This document shows positions 10,356-22,023 of a stretch of DNA of 64,000 nt, in pieces. A model generated the notes under the pieces. The model saw only the letters and a program-made list of their open reading frames with translations. It was not told where the DNA came from and ran no database searches. Source of the DNA: Cladocopium goreaui (taxonomy: Eukaryota > Sar > Dinophyceae > Suessiales > Symbiodiniaceae); assembly GCA_947184155.2 (NCBI GenBank), contig CAMXCT020000313.1, forward strand, positions 593,472 through 657,471, read 5' to 3'. How positions within the stretch are numbered: position 1 is the first letter of the stretch; each line of letters opens with the position of its first letter. The position numbers were made by a program, and so were the translations under genes.

Positions 10356-11040
10356 TCTTCTCATCTTCACATCTCATCTTCACATCCTCTCATCTTCACA
10401 TCTGCTCATCTTCACACCTTCCCATCTTCACATCTGCTCATCTTCACACCTTCCCATCTTCCATCTTCTCATCTTCACATCTGCTCATCTTCACACCTGC
10501 TCATCTTCACACCTTCCCATCTTCACATCCTCTCATCTTCACATCTGCTCATCTTCACATCCTCTCATCTTCACATCCTCTCATCTTCACATCTGCTCAT
10601 CTTCACACCTTCCCATCTTCACACCTTCCCATCTTCACATCGGCTCATCTTCACACCTTCCCATCTTCACATCTTTTCATCTTCACATCCTCTCATCTTC
10701 ACATCTGCTCATCTTCACACCTTCCCATCTTCACATCTGCTCATCTTCACACCTTCCCATCTTCACATCTTCTCATCTTCACATCTGCTCATCTTCACAT
10801 CTGCTCATCTTCACATCTGCTCATCTTCACATCTGCTCATCTTCACATCTTCATCTTCACATCTGCTCATCTTCACATCTGCTCATCTTCACATCTGCTC
10901 ATCTTCACATCTGCTCATCTTCACATCTTCATCTGCTCATCTTCACATCTGCTCATCTTCACATCTGCTCATCTTCACATCTGCTCATCTTCACATCTGC
11001 TCATCTTCACATCTTCTTATCTTCACACCTGCTCACCTTC
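10356..11040 (+). repeat. 16-bp minisatellite (CATCTTCACATCTGCT)
   Basis: About 40 copies of a 16-bp unit with two main variants (CATCTTCACATCTGCT and CATCTTCACACCTTCC) in mixed order. Because the array lacks stops in one frame it gives a long plus-strand open frame of SHLHIF-type peptide, which is an artefact. The array ends abruptly in non-repeat sequence at 11040. Confidence 0.95.
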
Positions 11041-11110
11041 TCTCTCACGCCTTCTTTTTATCTTTCTCTCTTAAGGCCGAGGGTGGTGCCGGCGGCGAGT
11101 CACGAAACGT

Positions 11111-11625
11111 CAACCCTTTCGCACGAAATGAGGGTCGATCGGCAAAAACTGAGGTAAAATTGCGATTTGACTTGTGCCGGAGCAACCCTTTCGCACGAAA
11201 TGAGGGTCGATCGGCAAAAACTGAGGTAAAATTGCGATTTGACTTGCCCTGGAGCAACCCTTTCGCACGAAATGAGGGTCGATCGGCAAAAACTGAGGTA
11301 AAATTGCGATTTGACTTGCCCCGGAGCAACCCTTTCGCACGAAATGAGGGTCGATCGGCAAAAACTGAGGTAAAATTGCGATTTGACTTGTGCTGGAGCA
11401 ACCCTTTCGCACGAAATGAAGGTCGATCGGCAAAAACTGAGGTAAAATTGCGATTTTACTTGCCCCGGAGCAACCCTTTCGCACGAAATGAAGGTCGATC
11501 GGCAAAAACTGAGGTAAAATTGCGATTTTACTTGCCGGAGCAACCCTTTCGCACGAAATGAGGGTCGATCGGTAGAAACTGAGGTAAAATTGCGATTTTT
11601 CCTGTGCCGGAGCAACCCTTTCGTC
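11111..11625 (+). repeat. 72-bp tandem array (AACCCTTTCGCACGAAATGA...)
   Basis: Unit starts at 11111, 11183, 11255, 11327, 11399, 11471 and 11541, with a truncated eighth at 11613. Spacing is 72 bp except one of 70. Units are nearly identical. 72 bp is exactly 24 codons, so both strands keep long repetitive frames (plus: SAKTEVKLRF; minus: SNRNFTSVFADRPSF). The last unit runs straight into the next 16-bp array. Confidence 0.95.
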
Positions 11626-12190
11626 TGTGTGTAGAAGCGTCTGTGTGTAAAAGCGTCTGTGTGTAAAAGCTTCTGTGTGTAAAAGCGTCTCTGTGTGTAA
11701 AAGTCTCTGTGTGTAAAAGCGTCTGTGTGTAAAAGCGTCTGTGTGTAAAAGTGTTTGTGTGTAAAAGTGTTTGTGTAAAAGCGTTTGTGTGTAAAAGCGT
11801 CTGTGTGTAAAAGTGTTTGTGTGTCAAAGCGTCTGTGTGTAAAAAACTTTTGTGTGTAAAAGCCTCTGTGTGTAAAAGCGTCTGTGTGTAAATGTGTTTG
11901 TGTGTCAAAGCGTCTGTTTGTAAAAAGTGTCTGTGTGTAAAAAGCGTCTGTGTGTAAAAGTGTTTGTGTGTAAAGGCGTCTGTGTGTAAAAGCGTCTGTG
12001 TAAAAGCGTCTGTGTGTCAAAGCGTTTGTGTGTAAAAGCGTCTGTGTGTAAAAGTGTTTGTATGTAAAAGCTTCTGTGTGTAAAAGTTTCTGTATGTAAA
12101 AGCTTCTGTGTGTAAAAGCTTCTGTGGGTAAAAGCTTTGTGTGTAAAAGTGTCAGTGTAAAAGCGTCTGTGTGTAAAAGTGTTTGCGATG
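11625..12190 (+). repeat. 16-bp minisatellite (GTCTGTGTGTAAAAGC)
   Basis: About 35 copies of a GTCTGTGTGTAAAAGC-type unit with point and single-base length variants. It gives a long minus-strand frame of HRRFYTQT-type peptide, which is an artefact of the period. Confidence 0.95.
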
Positions 12191-12359
12191 CAAACTATTG
12201 TCTTGCACTTCTCACTATTTTGTCTTGATACTCCTCTTCTCGACTGCCTATAACACAGCTTTCATATATCGTTTCTAATATTGCGTCTCCATACTAACAA
12301 GAGAAGACCCTGCTCCTCTACGCTCTCGGGCCATCCGTCGTCTAGTTTTTTTTTAAATT

Positions 12360-12570
12360 ACGTGTTTTAATATGATATTAGGGAAAAGTTTCGAAATCAA
12401 ATTTCTGGCAATACTTTAGTTAGATTTTAAAGGAAAAATAACCCATTTTGAAATGGGAAAAATATGGTTTTAAATTGAATAATATTCCTCCTAATAATAA
12501 ACACAAATAAAAAAAATTGAAATGTTGATTATTTGTGGGGATGGTTTCGTATTAGGGGGGAGGGACTAAT
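12360..12570. repeat. Diverged TTCGAAATC...TTTGGCAAT repeat, copy near 12.4 kb
   Basis: Contains ATTAGGGAAAAGTTTCGAAATC followed by AAATTTCTGGCAATACTTTAGT, matching the repeated unit of 21345-21720. No coding potential. Confidence 0.5.
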
Positions 12571-12619
12571 TTTCCAAGGGGGTTCATGCATGTTCTAGAT
12601 ATGTTTTGGCTAAACAAAC

Positions 12620-13890
12620 AAGCACACGATGGTGTTACGCACCATTCTGGGTCCAGAAAATTATCGGAAAATGCAATCATAGGACCAAATAAAAGGTTTC
12701 CGCAAAATCATTTGGTTGAAAAATGGAAAATCAAACTTGACAAATGTTTTCTCTAGAAAATGGATTGCATAGCCGTTGCTAAATCAGGTAGTTCATATCG
12801 CTCAAAAACCACCTGGAACCATCGAATTGAGTCAATTTTGTCGCGGAAAAAATGCAGAAACCAACCTGTAATCCAGCGCCAACATAGGTGATGTTTTTCC
12901 TGTGTCGAAAATTTGTTTAACATTGGTTGACCAAGGTCTCTATATATATATATATATATGTATATTGTTTTCCTTGCCTGCTGTCATCAAATTCGATCTG
13001 AAATTGAATTTCATTGAGCGATTTGGGCTGCCAAATGCTTCAAGAAATACAGCAAGTTCGCAAGAAATGCCTCAAAAAATGCCTTAAAACATGGGCATAT
13101 GGAGGTGCAACTTACCATCAGTTCCCAACTAGCGCCCAGGGGAATGATCAGGAATAGTATGAAACTGCGTCTTAAAAAAATATGAGACAGTGGAGGTCCC
13201 AACGTAACCCGTGTTTTCCCTTGAAAATGAACTGTCTTAACCCTTTTTGAACCTGCACTTTGTAGCCGTCCGGGAATCGCTAGAAAAAATCAAATCGAGT
13301 CAATTCTGTCACCCAAAAAAAAATTACTTGTATTGTAGCGCTAACGTAAATGATGCCTTTTCTCTGCCCAAGATTTGTTGAAGATTGGTTGGTCAACATT
13401 GGCGAAAATTTCTATTTTTTTTCCTGTTTGTTGTTGTCATCGGGACCGACATGAATTTGAATTTCTTCGGGCGATGGGTGTTGCCACAACTGTGTTTTTC
13501 AAAATGCATCAACGTACATTCCCAATTTAGGGGTAACTGAAATGATCCTCATGTGCTGGTTTAAAAACCATCACAAACTCGGAAAACAAAAACACACCGG
13601 TGTTTTGGGGGACCGGGCCCAATCATTTTCTAGATGTTTATGCCTGGTCTGCACATATAATTTTTCATATGCACATGGACACCATCAACCCACTACTTGT
13701 GCTCCAGAAAACGATCAGGAAAACAATGAAATCGCATCATTCAAAAAACACAGTTGTTTCGAGAATAGAATACCTAAAATAAACAATGTTTTCCCTAAAA
13801 CTGCCGTAACCTTTCTTGAGGCCGGCACCCTTAATGCGCCCAGGAACCACCAAGAAAACATCAAATCAGTCCCCCGGGAACTAAAAACCC
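12620..13890. repeat. Long-period diverged tandem repeat (about 480-570 bp)
   Basis: Three times the order recurs: a CCAGAAAA(T/C)GATC(A/G)GGAAAA-like block (about 12650, 13130, 13700), an AATCGAGTCAATTNTGTC block (about 12830, 13290, 13865), and in the first two a GCGC(C/T)AACNTAGGTGATG / GTTGACCAAGG block. Units are strongly diverged. A (TA)n run at 12943-12962 interrupts the first. Open frames here are not exon-like. Confidence 0.5.
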
Positions 13891-13899
13891 ACACCTGAG

Positions 13900-15430
13900 C
13901 AAAATGATCCAAGGAATCCCGCCAAAAAAAATAATTGGAAACATCGACCTTTTCATGTTCAGCATCCCCCTGCACATTTACCAGGTGATGTCAGGCGTCA
14001 GGGCCACCATTTTGTAGGGGACCCAGCTGTTAACCTTACAGCTGTTAACCTTACAAAGTCTCATGGTTTGGAATTTATAAAATGGGTTGGGTGGGAGGCT
14101 TGATGTGATTCCCCAGCAAACACGGGTGAACAAAAAAAAAGAGAAAAAAAATCGGCGCCTTACAAAATGCGTGCCCCAAGTTTATTTCCAGGCCCCAAAC
14201 CCAATCATCTTGTAAGTTTGTGTCTTACAAAATTGTTGGTTTGGAATTATGTCTAACTTGTACATGTCCAACTTTCCCCAGGAAACACCGCAATCCTTTT
14301 TCCCAGTCCCCGAAGCTTCGGCAGCACCCATCTTCACGAGGCTTCCTTCTTAAACTACCGCAACATAGTTTGACTATGTGTTTTGTCAACGTTTCTTCCC
14401 ATGTTTTACGGAACTTTTATGGTTGGTCCACTTAGTGGTGTCTGCCAGTTCTTCACACATCAATGATGGAACCCAAAAAAAATTAGAGAAGAAAACCTGG
14501 TTCCTGGGCATGGTCAAGATTTCAATACCCTCCTTTGTACTGCCTGAAATGAACCCAAAATAGTTTTATGAAATGATTGGTCCCGACGTAATTTTGTAAA
14601 GAATGTTTGCTCTTACAACATGATTCGCCTAACAAAAAAAAACACGTTTTTTACAAAGACGCATGGTTGACTAGAAAAAAATCCTTACAAACTGCCTCCG
14701 TTTGTTACAAACATGCCCCTGGAATGGAACATGGGTCCAGCCATTTCATAGTGGAAATGTACACAGGGATTGTTCAGCCATTTTCTACGCAAACATGGCA
14801 TGAACATACATGTACCAAGGACCTCCCAAAATGATCCAAAATGCTAGTGTTTCTGTTTGGCTCACACCTCATTCAGAGAATATCGTGCACTTGTTTTTTT
14901 TCCAAAAATTTTGGCACCTAAAGATTTTGGCGTAACCGAATGGATCCCGAAGTTCCGCCTGCACGATTTTGGAGTGGAAAATTGGAAAAAATATTCACAC
15001 TGCAACCAAACTTCGATAAATTATGGTGAATTAAAATTTTCCCTGGACATCCAAAAATATTTTCCAAAAAATGCCTGGCACAATCAATTTCCCTCCAGAT
15101 AACAACCTAGCAACTGTCTAGGCAATAAAGTGGAATAGAAGGTTCAACTTGGCCTTGGGTGTGTGGCCCTGTGAAGCACTCCCCAAGATTGGCCCAGGAA
15201 ACATTCGAAAAAAAGTTCGACGTAATTTCTTTTCAGTTTTTCTATACCCGTATCCCTCTAAAAAATGGTCAGCACAATTAGATCATCATCAAGTTGTCCG
15301 ACCGAGGGGCCTTGGTCAGGAAAATGTTGAACCAATGGCTACTTGAAAAATTCTATCAGGAAAATGATGGTCACTTAAGTCGTTACCCCCCCCCAGAGCT
15401 TGGAAATAGCAATGGCGATGTGCAAAGGTT
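13900..15430. other. Spacer without recognised feature
   Basis: Moderately AT-rich, with short A runs and several 60-80-codon open frames that lack protein-like composition or paired splice sites. It may continue the diverged long-period repeat to its left (a CCAGGCCCCAAACCC block near 14190). Confidence 0.3.
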
Positions 15431-15439
15431 GTTTAAGTC

Positions 15440-15900
15440 ATGGGCCCTCAGGCGTGCTAAGGGCCACCATGGACGGATTTCCCATACTACCAGTAATGCG
15501 ATGATGGCCCATGATTTACAAGCATTAAGATTTTGATGTTGTTTCACGCATTGGGATTGAAACAGTGGGATTGGGGAATAAGTTTGTTTAATGCATATTT
15601 ATTTCAACGTTAAGACTCTTTTTGGATCTCCAACGCATAGATGGTCTAATTTGTATGAATTGAACGTAATTAGGAAAATAATTTCATCATGGTAGGGTTT
15701 GGCGTGTTTAGGGCCACCATGGGCGTTCATTTCCTGTCCTACACCAGGAAATGGAATGATGGGGCTACTCTTGACATCTATTGATATGGTTTTCCAAGTA
15801 TTGGGATTGACGCAGCACGCTATGGGAATAAAGTATATTGATTCACTGCTATGATTTTGTGGAGTTCCATTGCATTAATAGTTTCATTTGTTTTGGACTG
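15440..15900. repeat. About 250-bp repeat unit centred on GGGCCACCATGG
   Basis: GTG(C/T)T(A/T)AGGGCCACCATGG occurs at about 15455 and 15702, each followed by GGATTGA(A/C)NCAG and TTTGTNTGAATT/TTTGTTTTGGAC blocks. Related copies are at 18120-18700. The ATG inside has no following reading frame. Confidence 0.5.
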
Positions 15901-16164
15901 ACGCACAGAAATCGCTTTGAATGCTGGTTTCCGGTGTTGTCTAATTTTGAAAAAATGTCGGTTAAAACTTTTACCCAGTGAATAGTTCCGGATGTTTTTT
16001 GGGATTTGTGTGCGTCAGTTGTCACTTCTGCACGTCGGGTAAAATGTTTGCACGTCATTCAACTGTTGGGCCCGAAGGATTCTTTGATTTTCTTACAGAA
16101 CTGGATGGGGTTGGGGAATAGCTGGGAACACGGGAAACGTGCAATAATTCCGAATTTTCGGACA

Positions 16165-16420
16165 CATTCTTGATGCTACACTGTCAAGTTGCCCCTGTTA
16201 TTTGCCACACATTCTTGAAGCTACGCTGTCAAGGTACCTTTGTTATTTGTTACGCGCCGTTGATGCTACGAAGTCAATTTCCTCGTGTTACTTGCCAAAC
16301 GTTCATGATGTTATGCCGTCAAAATTCTTGTGTTATTTGCCACACCTTCCTGCTGCTCCGTTGCCAATTTCACCGTGTTACTTGCCACACGTTCTTGATG
16401 CTACGCTGTCAACTGTCCAG
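16165..16420 (+). repeat. 45-bp tandem repeat (GATGCTACGCTGTCAA...)
   Basis: Six diverged units at about 45-bp spacing (16172, 16217, 16261, 16304, 16351, 16396) share TTCTTGATGCTACGCTGTCAA and TGTTACTTGCCACACG. A further partial run is at 17577-17660. 45 bp is 15 codons, which explains the repetitive open frame (CHTFLMLRCQ). Confidence 0.8.
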
Positions 16421-16589
16421 TGACACTTGCTGGGTTCATCAAAGTGTGCGCGCTTGTAAAACTAATCAGTGACGCTGCTGATGCGGAAAAAAGGGTTCAA
16501 TCCGAATTGTCCGTAAACCGGTGTAATCCGCAATCCGTTCACAACCTCTGAAACCTTACCCTGTGAACCTTTTCGTTTGCGCGCGCATT

Positions 16590-17260
16590 TTGCGTAGCAC
16601 ACGGGTTCCCATAACCCCCGAAGAGGTAAACGTGTAGAATTTCCAATTTTTGGGGGTTGTTGTTTGGCGAGCAATGAGGTAGGCTGTAGAGGTTGTTTTC
16701 TGCCTTACCCACGGCCAGATGAGGCAGCATGGTCAGCAGAAGGAAGTGCATCATCTGAGAGGAAGCAGCTGTTCGTCTGAAGCACGTGCAGGCGCCTCCT
16801 GTCCAGCCCTTGTAATTTCCACTTGGGACCTTGTAACCTGCATCTAATAAAAATTATGTAAAATGCTCAGGAGTCAGGCGAACTGCCACAGCCCCCGAAT
16901 AGCTAAACCTCGGGAATTTGCAATTTTTTGGCGTTGTGGTTGGCAGCTGTTGTTGCAAGGTACACTGGGTTCCTCATTCACGTGCTTCTAGATGTATTTA
17001 TTTCATTTGCGTCCAGAAGACCGGTAGACAGTTTCCACAACCCCCGCAGAGCCAAATCTCGGGAATTTGCAACTTTTGGGGGTTGTGGCTGGCAGCTTTG
17101 GCTAAGGGGGCACACTGGGTTTGGTTCCTCACTCACCTGCCTCTAGATGTATTTATTCCATGTGCGTCCAGAACACAGGTAGAAGGTTCCCACAACACCC
17201 GAATAGCTAAATCTCGGAAATTGCAACTTTTGGGGGTTGCGGCTAGCAGCAGGTACACTC
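16590..17260 (+). repeat. About 150-bp tandem repeat
   Basis: The block GAATTTGCAACTTTTGGGGG followed by TTGTGGCTGGCAGC, a ...CTAGATGTATTTATT run and GTGCGTCCAGAA recurs with starts near 16912, 17061 and 17216. A more diverged copy is at about 16640. Three copies plus one decayed copy; no coding role seen. Confidence 0.75.
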
Positions 17261-17734
17261 AGTTGTTCCTCGACCCAGGCCGCAAAGGTGGCTACGCTGT
17301 TGCAACCCAGACGTGCAAGGCAGTGCGCTCAAGAAGGAAAGAGAAAACCAAAACACAGAGGAGCCAAAATGAGCTCTGATAGATTGCAAAAACGAATCCA
17401 AACACCAGACTCACAAACGAAACCCGAGGAAAACTTCCTCAAATCAGCATTCCGGTCATCATCCTTTACGGGGGTTGTGGCTTTCAATCCGTAATCCGTC
17501 CAAATCACATAATCCGAAAATTTGGTAATCCGTAACATGTCTAAGGGTTAAGGATTACGTTTGTTGAGGCCAGACTTGCCACACTCTCTGGATGCTACGC
17601 TGTCAATACTTTTGATGCTACGGCGTCCACTTTCTACTATTACTTGACACACGCTCTTGATCTTATTGGCATATTTTCATTGACGCCAGCACAAGCTGAC
17701 GAGCGGATTTTTTTTAACGGTTCAGCGTCAACAT

Positions 17735-17940
17735 ATCATATCACATCATACCATATCATATCACATCAAATCATATCATACCATATCGTATCACATCATA
17801 TCATGCCATACCATACCATATCATATCATGTCATGTCATATCATATCGAATCATATCATATCACATCATATCACACCATACCATGCCATACCATACCATA
17901 CCATATCACATCATATCATATCATATCATTTCATTTCCTT
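17735..17940 (+). repeat. CATAT/CATAC simple repeat
   Basis: About 200 bp of 5-bp ATCAT / ACCAT units in irregular order. It creates an HIISYHI-type open frame that is not a gene. Confidence 0.95.
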
Positions 17941-18119
17941 TCCATCTCTTGTTACTGCAATGATAAACTTTGAAGTAAACTCACAACCATTACAGCGCGA
18001 AATGGACATCGAAATTTCAGATTTACATGTGCAAACATGAAAAAATAAGTTTCGCATCGTGAACTGCAGAAAGCAACGGTAAACACGTTCAAGGCCGCAG
18101 ACCGCGCCGCCGCCTTGTG

Positions 18120-18720
18120 TTTTTGCGGCCACCATGGATTTGTTTTTTTGGTACAGGTACTGCGATGGTGGCTTTAAAATTGATTTGAATTACCATAGTT
18201 TTGGGATGTTATGGCTTCAAATACTGGGGCTGAAGCAACTAGTGTATTTTTTTTAATTGCCATGACTATGTCATTTTTTAATGCATTAGTGGTTTGATTT
18301 CTGTCAATCGTACATGCAATGGTCATTTTTGTCATGGTGGCCTTATGAGTGAATAAAACTATCGTAGGCATGGTGTTTTTTTATGTTGCTTGAACTGGTG
18401 GGATTGGAGCAACAATATATGAAAAAATCAAACAAAAATAATTGCTATGTTTTATTGTTCGTTTTCAATGCATTAAATGTTCTGTTTGTTTTAATGTGAC
18501 GTACCAAAGTCATTTTGGTGGCCTCAAGGGTGCTTGGAGCCACCATGGGCCTGTATCTTATGTTAATAGGAAGAAAATGCTATGATTATGCGAATATTCA
18601 ATTCATAAGTGATCTAATTTGTATTTGTTTTACGTACAAAGGATGTTTATGCCATGGTAGCGTTAAGCGTGCTTATGGCCACCATGGTCGTATAAAAATG
18701 GTCGATCCATCCAATTGTTG
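18120..18720. repeat. GGCCACCATGG repeat units, second cluster
   Basis: GCCACCATGG occurs at about 18128, 18539 and 18679 with flanking TGATTTG, CATTAAATG and ATTTGTTTTA blocks, like 15440-15900. The cluster runs into the CCCAGTTGA repeats at 18722-18895. Confidence 0.5.
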
Positions 18721-18721
18721 G

Positions 18722-18895
18722 CCCAGATGATCCAGTTGAACTCGTTGACCGAATGGGTCCAGTGGGTCCAATGGACCCAGTTGAACCAAGTGGATTCAAT
18801 TAACACATTTGATGTAGCTGACCGTTGACCCAAGTAACCCAGTTGACCCAGTTAACCCAGTTGACTATGAAATCAACTGGGTCAACTGGGCCAGA
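18722..18895. repeat. GACCCAGTTGA-type short repeats, second run
   Basis: Dense imperfect repeats of CCAGTTGACCCAGTTAACCC and complements (AACTGGGTCAACTGGG), as at 9268-9370. Confidence 0.7.
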
Positions 18896-19749
18896 AATTT
18901 TAAACGGCCTCCGGTGCGGTCGCAATGAATATATTGATGCAAAACTGAAGTGCGCCACTCAAGGGATGGATTGGATCTCTGGCTGCCCGAGGCCCCTTTT
19001 GTCAATTTTTGGTTGTCGCTACGTTATCGATTTGGTTACCGATAATTTCATCTGGTCATTGTTTCTCAAGCACAGTCACTGCTTTCCAGAGCCTGTGTCG
19101 TGACAGGTTCTGGCAGCAAGTTCTGTGGTCAGAAGTGCGTACTCCAAGGCCTTTTGGGGGCACCGTTAAGCCTTTTGGGAGCCCCCGGATTCACACCGAC
19201 GAATACTAGAACAATGCATACAATGCTAAAACGAAACAATGCATATCAGGTTACTATACAATCCCACATGGTTGCCGCCCACAACAACAACACCTTTCAA
19301 CTTATCGCTTGCAGTAGTTCTCCATATCGCTTTCCATGGTTTGCGACTCATTTTCAACCATGGGACCTCTCAAGTAGAAGTTTTTGCATGAACCTTTTAG
19401 GTTTTTGCTCATATGGTGTTTGCGTTTTTTGTTGGCTAACCGTTCGCGAATTCCAAAGGATGGAGCCTAACCTGGCCTCAATTTTGAATGCCGCATTTAA
19501 ATCTGTCCATACTATGTCCAAAATGCAATGGATAACATCAAGGGACTTTTCGAACGAAACAAAATCAAACCCAGCACCCCAAGGGCCCAACGGCAACGTT
19601 CCCAAATTTCAGCCACGGATGTTTGCCAGAAAAAAAAATATGCCGCACACAGGCGTTCACACGCTTAAACCTCAGATTGGGAGACGGGAAATGGCTGGAA
19701 AAGGGTGGGTATGTTTGTATATTTGTGATTATGTGTGATTGGTTTGAGG

Positions 19750-19935
19750 GTTTTGCCGCAGCATTTCTTCGCCGAAAGATCCGCTCGCAGGTTCGCGCTT
19801 CGCCTTCACGTTTTCTGGCCGCGCCTTGTTCCGCACAGCGCCGAGCCTCCGCCAACAAGGTGCAAAGAGCGACGTCTGGTTCCAGCGATGGCGCTTGTAG
19901 AAGGTCTTGCCTCAACATTTTTCTCGGTCATGGCG
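19750..19935 (-). CDS. GC-rich candidate coding patch, strand unresolved
   Basis: This 190-bp patch is GC-rich and open in several frames. The minus-strand reading SLEPDVALCTLLAEARRCAE, then QGAARKREGEARTCERIF, looks helical and protein-like, with a possible acceptor (GAGGCAAG) just upstream. The plus strand is also open. It could be an upstream exon of the gene ending at 8517, but the frame is unresolved and the distance is large. Confidence 0.25.
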
Positions 19936-20096
19936 CCTCCGGGATCTGTTTTTTCCCTTTTGTTCATGCAGGTTTTATCTTGAGCATTAAATGACATTTT
20001 ACAGGGAAAATGATTGTGTATGAGTTGAATGCTCGCACGACAAAGTGCTTGAGGTGCTTCAGTCCATGCTGGATCACGGAATCATAGTCCGCTCAC

Positions 20097-20285
20097 TTTG
20101 TCAGGCGTTCTGCATGCGCGTAAGGATCCACAGATTCGGAACGTCCACTTTGCAAACAACGGGTTTAACGGGTTTGGTTTCATCGTTTTCTGCGCTTTCC
20201 GGTTGGTGCCAGCAAGGTTTTAACAAACGGATTTCCAGCGGCCAACACCTCTGCGATGAAGATCCCCAGCGCCACATGAGAACCT
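20097..20285 (-). CDS. Candidate exon patch with strong donor, frame unresolved
   Basis: On the minus strand the patch ends at a good donor (ACAAA|GTGAGC at 20095-20096). Two frames look protein-like: ALGIFIAEVLAAGNPFVK in the first half and AKWTFRICGSLRACRTPDK leading into the donor. No single frame covers the whole patch, so the exon is probably shorter. The start coordinate is a guess. Confidence 0.25.
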
Positions 20286-20527
20286 TGTTGATGTTTGTTG
20301 ATTGTTTTTTCATGTTTTTTTGTTTTTTGATGTTTGATGTTTTTTGATGTTTTTTGATTCTTAGTCCACCTCCATTCTTTTGGAATCAAAATAAACCCGG
20401 TCAAACATCGTCTGGGTCCAGGACGCCAAGTGTCCGGACAGAACCGCCGAGCGCGGAACCTTGTCCCATGTGTAGTTTCTTGGGGGGTTGGGTGGTGAAA
20501 CCAACCATAATCATATCAATGGGAATT

Positions 20528-20650
20528 TCAGGATCCTAAAATGGAGGTACCTACCATATATAAGGCCTATATAAGGCCTATGTAAGTGAATATCCCCAGA
20601 GAATATGGCCAGAAATATGGTACTAACGTACCTCTATTTTAGGATCCTGA
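20528..20650. repeat. Palindromic MITE-like element, 123 bp (AGGATCCTAAAATGGAGGTAC arms)
   Basis: Arms TCAGGATCCTAAAATGGAGG (from 20528) and its complement CCTCTATTTTAGGATCCTGA (to 20650) differ at one base in the outer 20. The centre holds two copies of TATAAGGCCTA. No coding potential; compatible with a non-autonomous DNA transposon. Confidence 0.7.
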
Positions 20651-21114
20651 AGATCTCTCATTGATCATATTATATATGTTATTCTGTTATTCCCATTGAA
20701 ATCACATGTTTTTTTATGTTTTTTCACCATTTAAAAAAACGTGAAATCTTTGGGAAAACATGCATTGAAATCACCATATATATCACCATATATGATGATG
20801 TTTCACCATATATGATGACATATGATGCAAAGCAAAAATAATCTATTGACATATGGTCCATCTTTTGATTGGCAATTTGCCGCCGTGACCTATCACATCA
20901 AGCATCTATCCCGGGTTGATACATCATATTTCAATGCTATCCCTTCCAATTTTAAACCACCTAGCCAGCCTATGGCTGCATTTATGGCGGTTCAAAATGG
21001 GGTATATCTCCCAAAGTCCGATTTTGACGCTGCAAATGATGACAGATCAGTGGATTGTTGGTGCCTGTGGATTGTTGGTGCCTTCCCCAAAAAAATCATG
21101 TACCAAACCCATAT

Positions 21115-21345
21115 AGTCCCTTCTCCCTATTAGTAAACGTACCCCAAATATTAAATGACTAAACGTACCCCAAATATTAAAACTAGGGTCCATTTTCACT
21201 TTTGGGAAATTTCAGACCAATCTGATGTTTCATTGATCCCCTTTAGAAAACAATGTCCCATTTCAGGGTTTCACCCGTTAATAATAACAACTACTAGTCA
21301 ACACCCAATTTTTTGATTAGGGTCCATCCTTTAAAATCGAAAATG
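21115..21345. repeat. Dispersed repeat, copy 2 (first copy at 10083-10310)
   Basis: Same ordered blocks as the copy at 10.1 kb (CCCTATTAGTAAACGTACCCC, CATTTCAGGGTTTCACCCGTTAATA, ACTAGTCAACACCC). Confidence 0.6.
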
Positions 21346-21720
21346 TCAGTTTTTATAATTAAGATTTTCAATTTGATATTGGGGGAACCTTCGAAATCCA
21401 ATTTTTGGCAATGTTTCAATCATATTTTAAAAAAATGATCAATGTTGTTTTTTTAATTGAGATGTTAGGGGCACCTTCGAAATCCAATTGTTGGCAATAG
21501 TTCAATGAAATTCAAAAAATGATTTCGATCGATTTTGAAATCGAAAATTTTAGTTGTCCAATTAAGGTTTTGGATCGAATATTAAGGGAACGCTCGAAAT
21601 CCAATTGTTGGCAATATCGCAATTAGATTGTTAAAGGAATCTAATCAATTTTAAAATTTAGTATAAGGGGGAAGCTTCGCAGCCTAATATTATATAAATA
21701 TCCACTAATACTAAAAAATA
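21345..21720. repeat. Tandem TTCGAAATCCAATTGTTGGCAAT repeat
   Basis: CGAAATCCAATT(G/T)TTGGCAAT recurs at about 21392, 21478 and 21595, each preceded by a GGGGNACCTTCGAA-like block and an AT-rich spacer of 70-95 bp. Related to 12360-12570. Confidence 0.65.
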
Positions 21721-21791
21721 CTCCGGATCTTTATTGTATTGGGGGGTTAGTATTAGGGATTATCATGGATTAATCATGGATTATGATCATA

Positions 21792-21900
21792 TACCCTCTG
21801 GTAATTTAACATAGCTATTGAACATGGTTATTTAGTTCGTTGATTTACCCCCAAATAATGGTGATTTTCCATAGCAAACTGTTAGTTTACGGAGGGTATC
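21792..21900. repeat. Family A palindromic element (ACCCTCTGGTAATTTAACATAG), copy 1
   Basis: Begins TACCCTCTGGTAATTTAACA and ends GTTAGTTTACGGAGGGTA, with the family's internal blocks GATTTACCC and GGTGATTTTCCATAG. About 109 bp, flanked by TA. Confidence 0.75.
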
Positions 21901-22023
21901 ATTCATCATATCGATTTTGAAATACACAATTTTAATCATATCTATTCATGTATCATAATCATGATTATCCCTTTAATTATGTATGGGTGGTTAGTATTAG
22001 GGATTATCATGGATTATCATGAT

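Noticed and set aside
10356..11625. CRISPR-like regular repeats
   Set aside because: Units are directly contiguous with no unique spacers; eukaryotic minisatellites.
10338..12020. Long open frames (407 aa plus, 306 aa minus and others) across the minisatellites
   Set aside because: They are generated by 16-bp and 72-bp periods lacking stops; composition is pure repeat and both strands are open.
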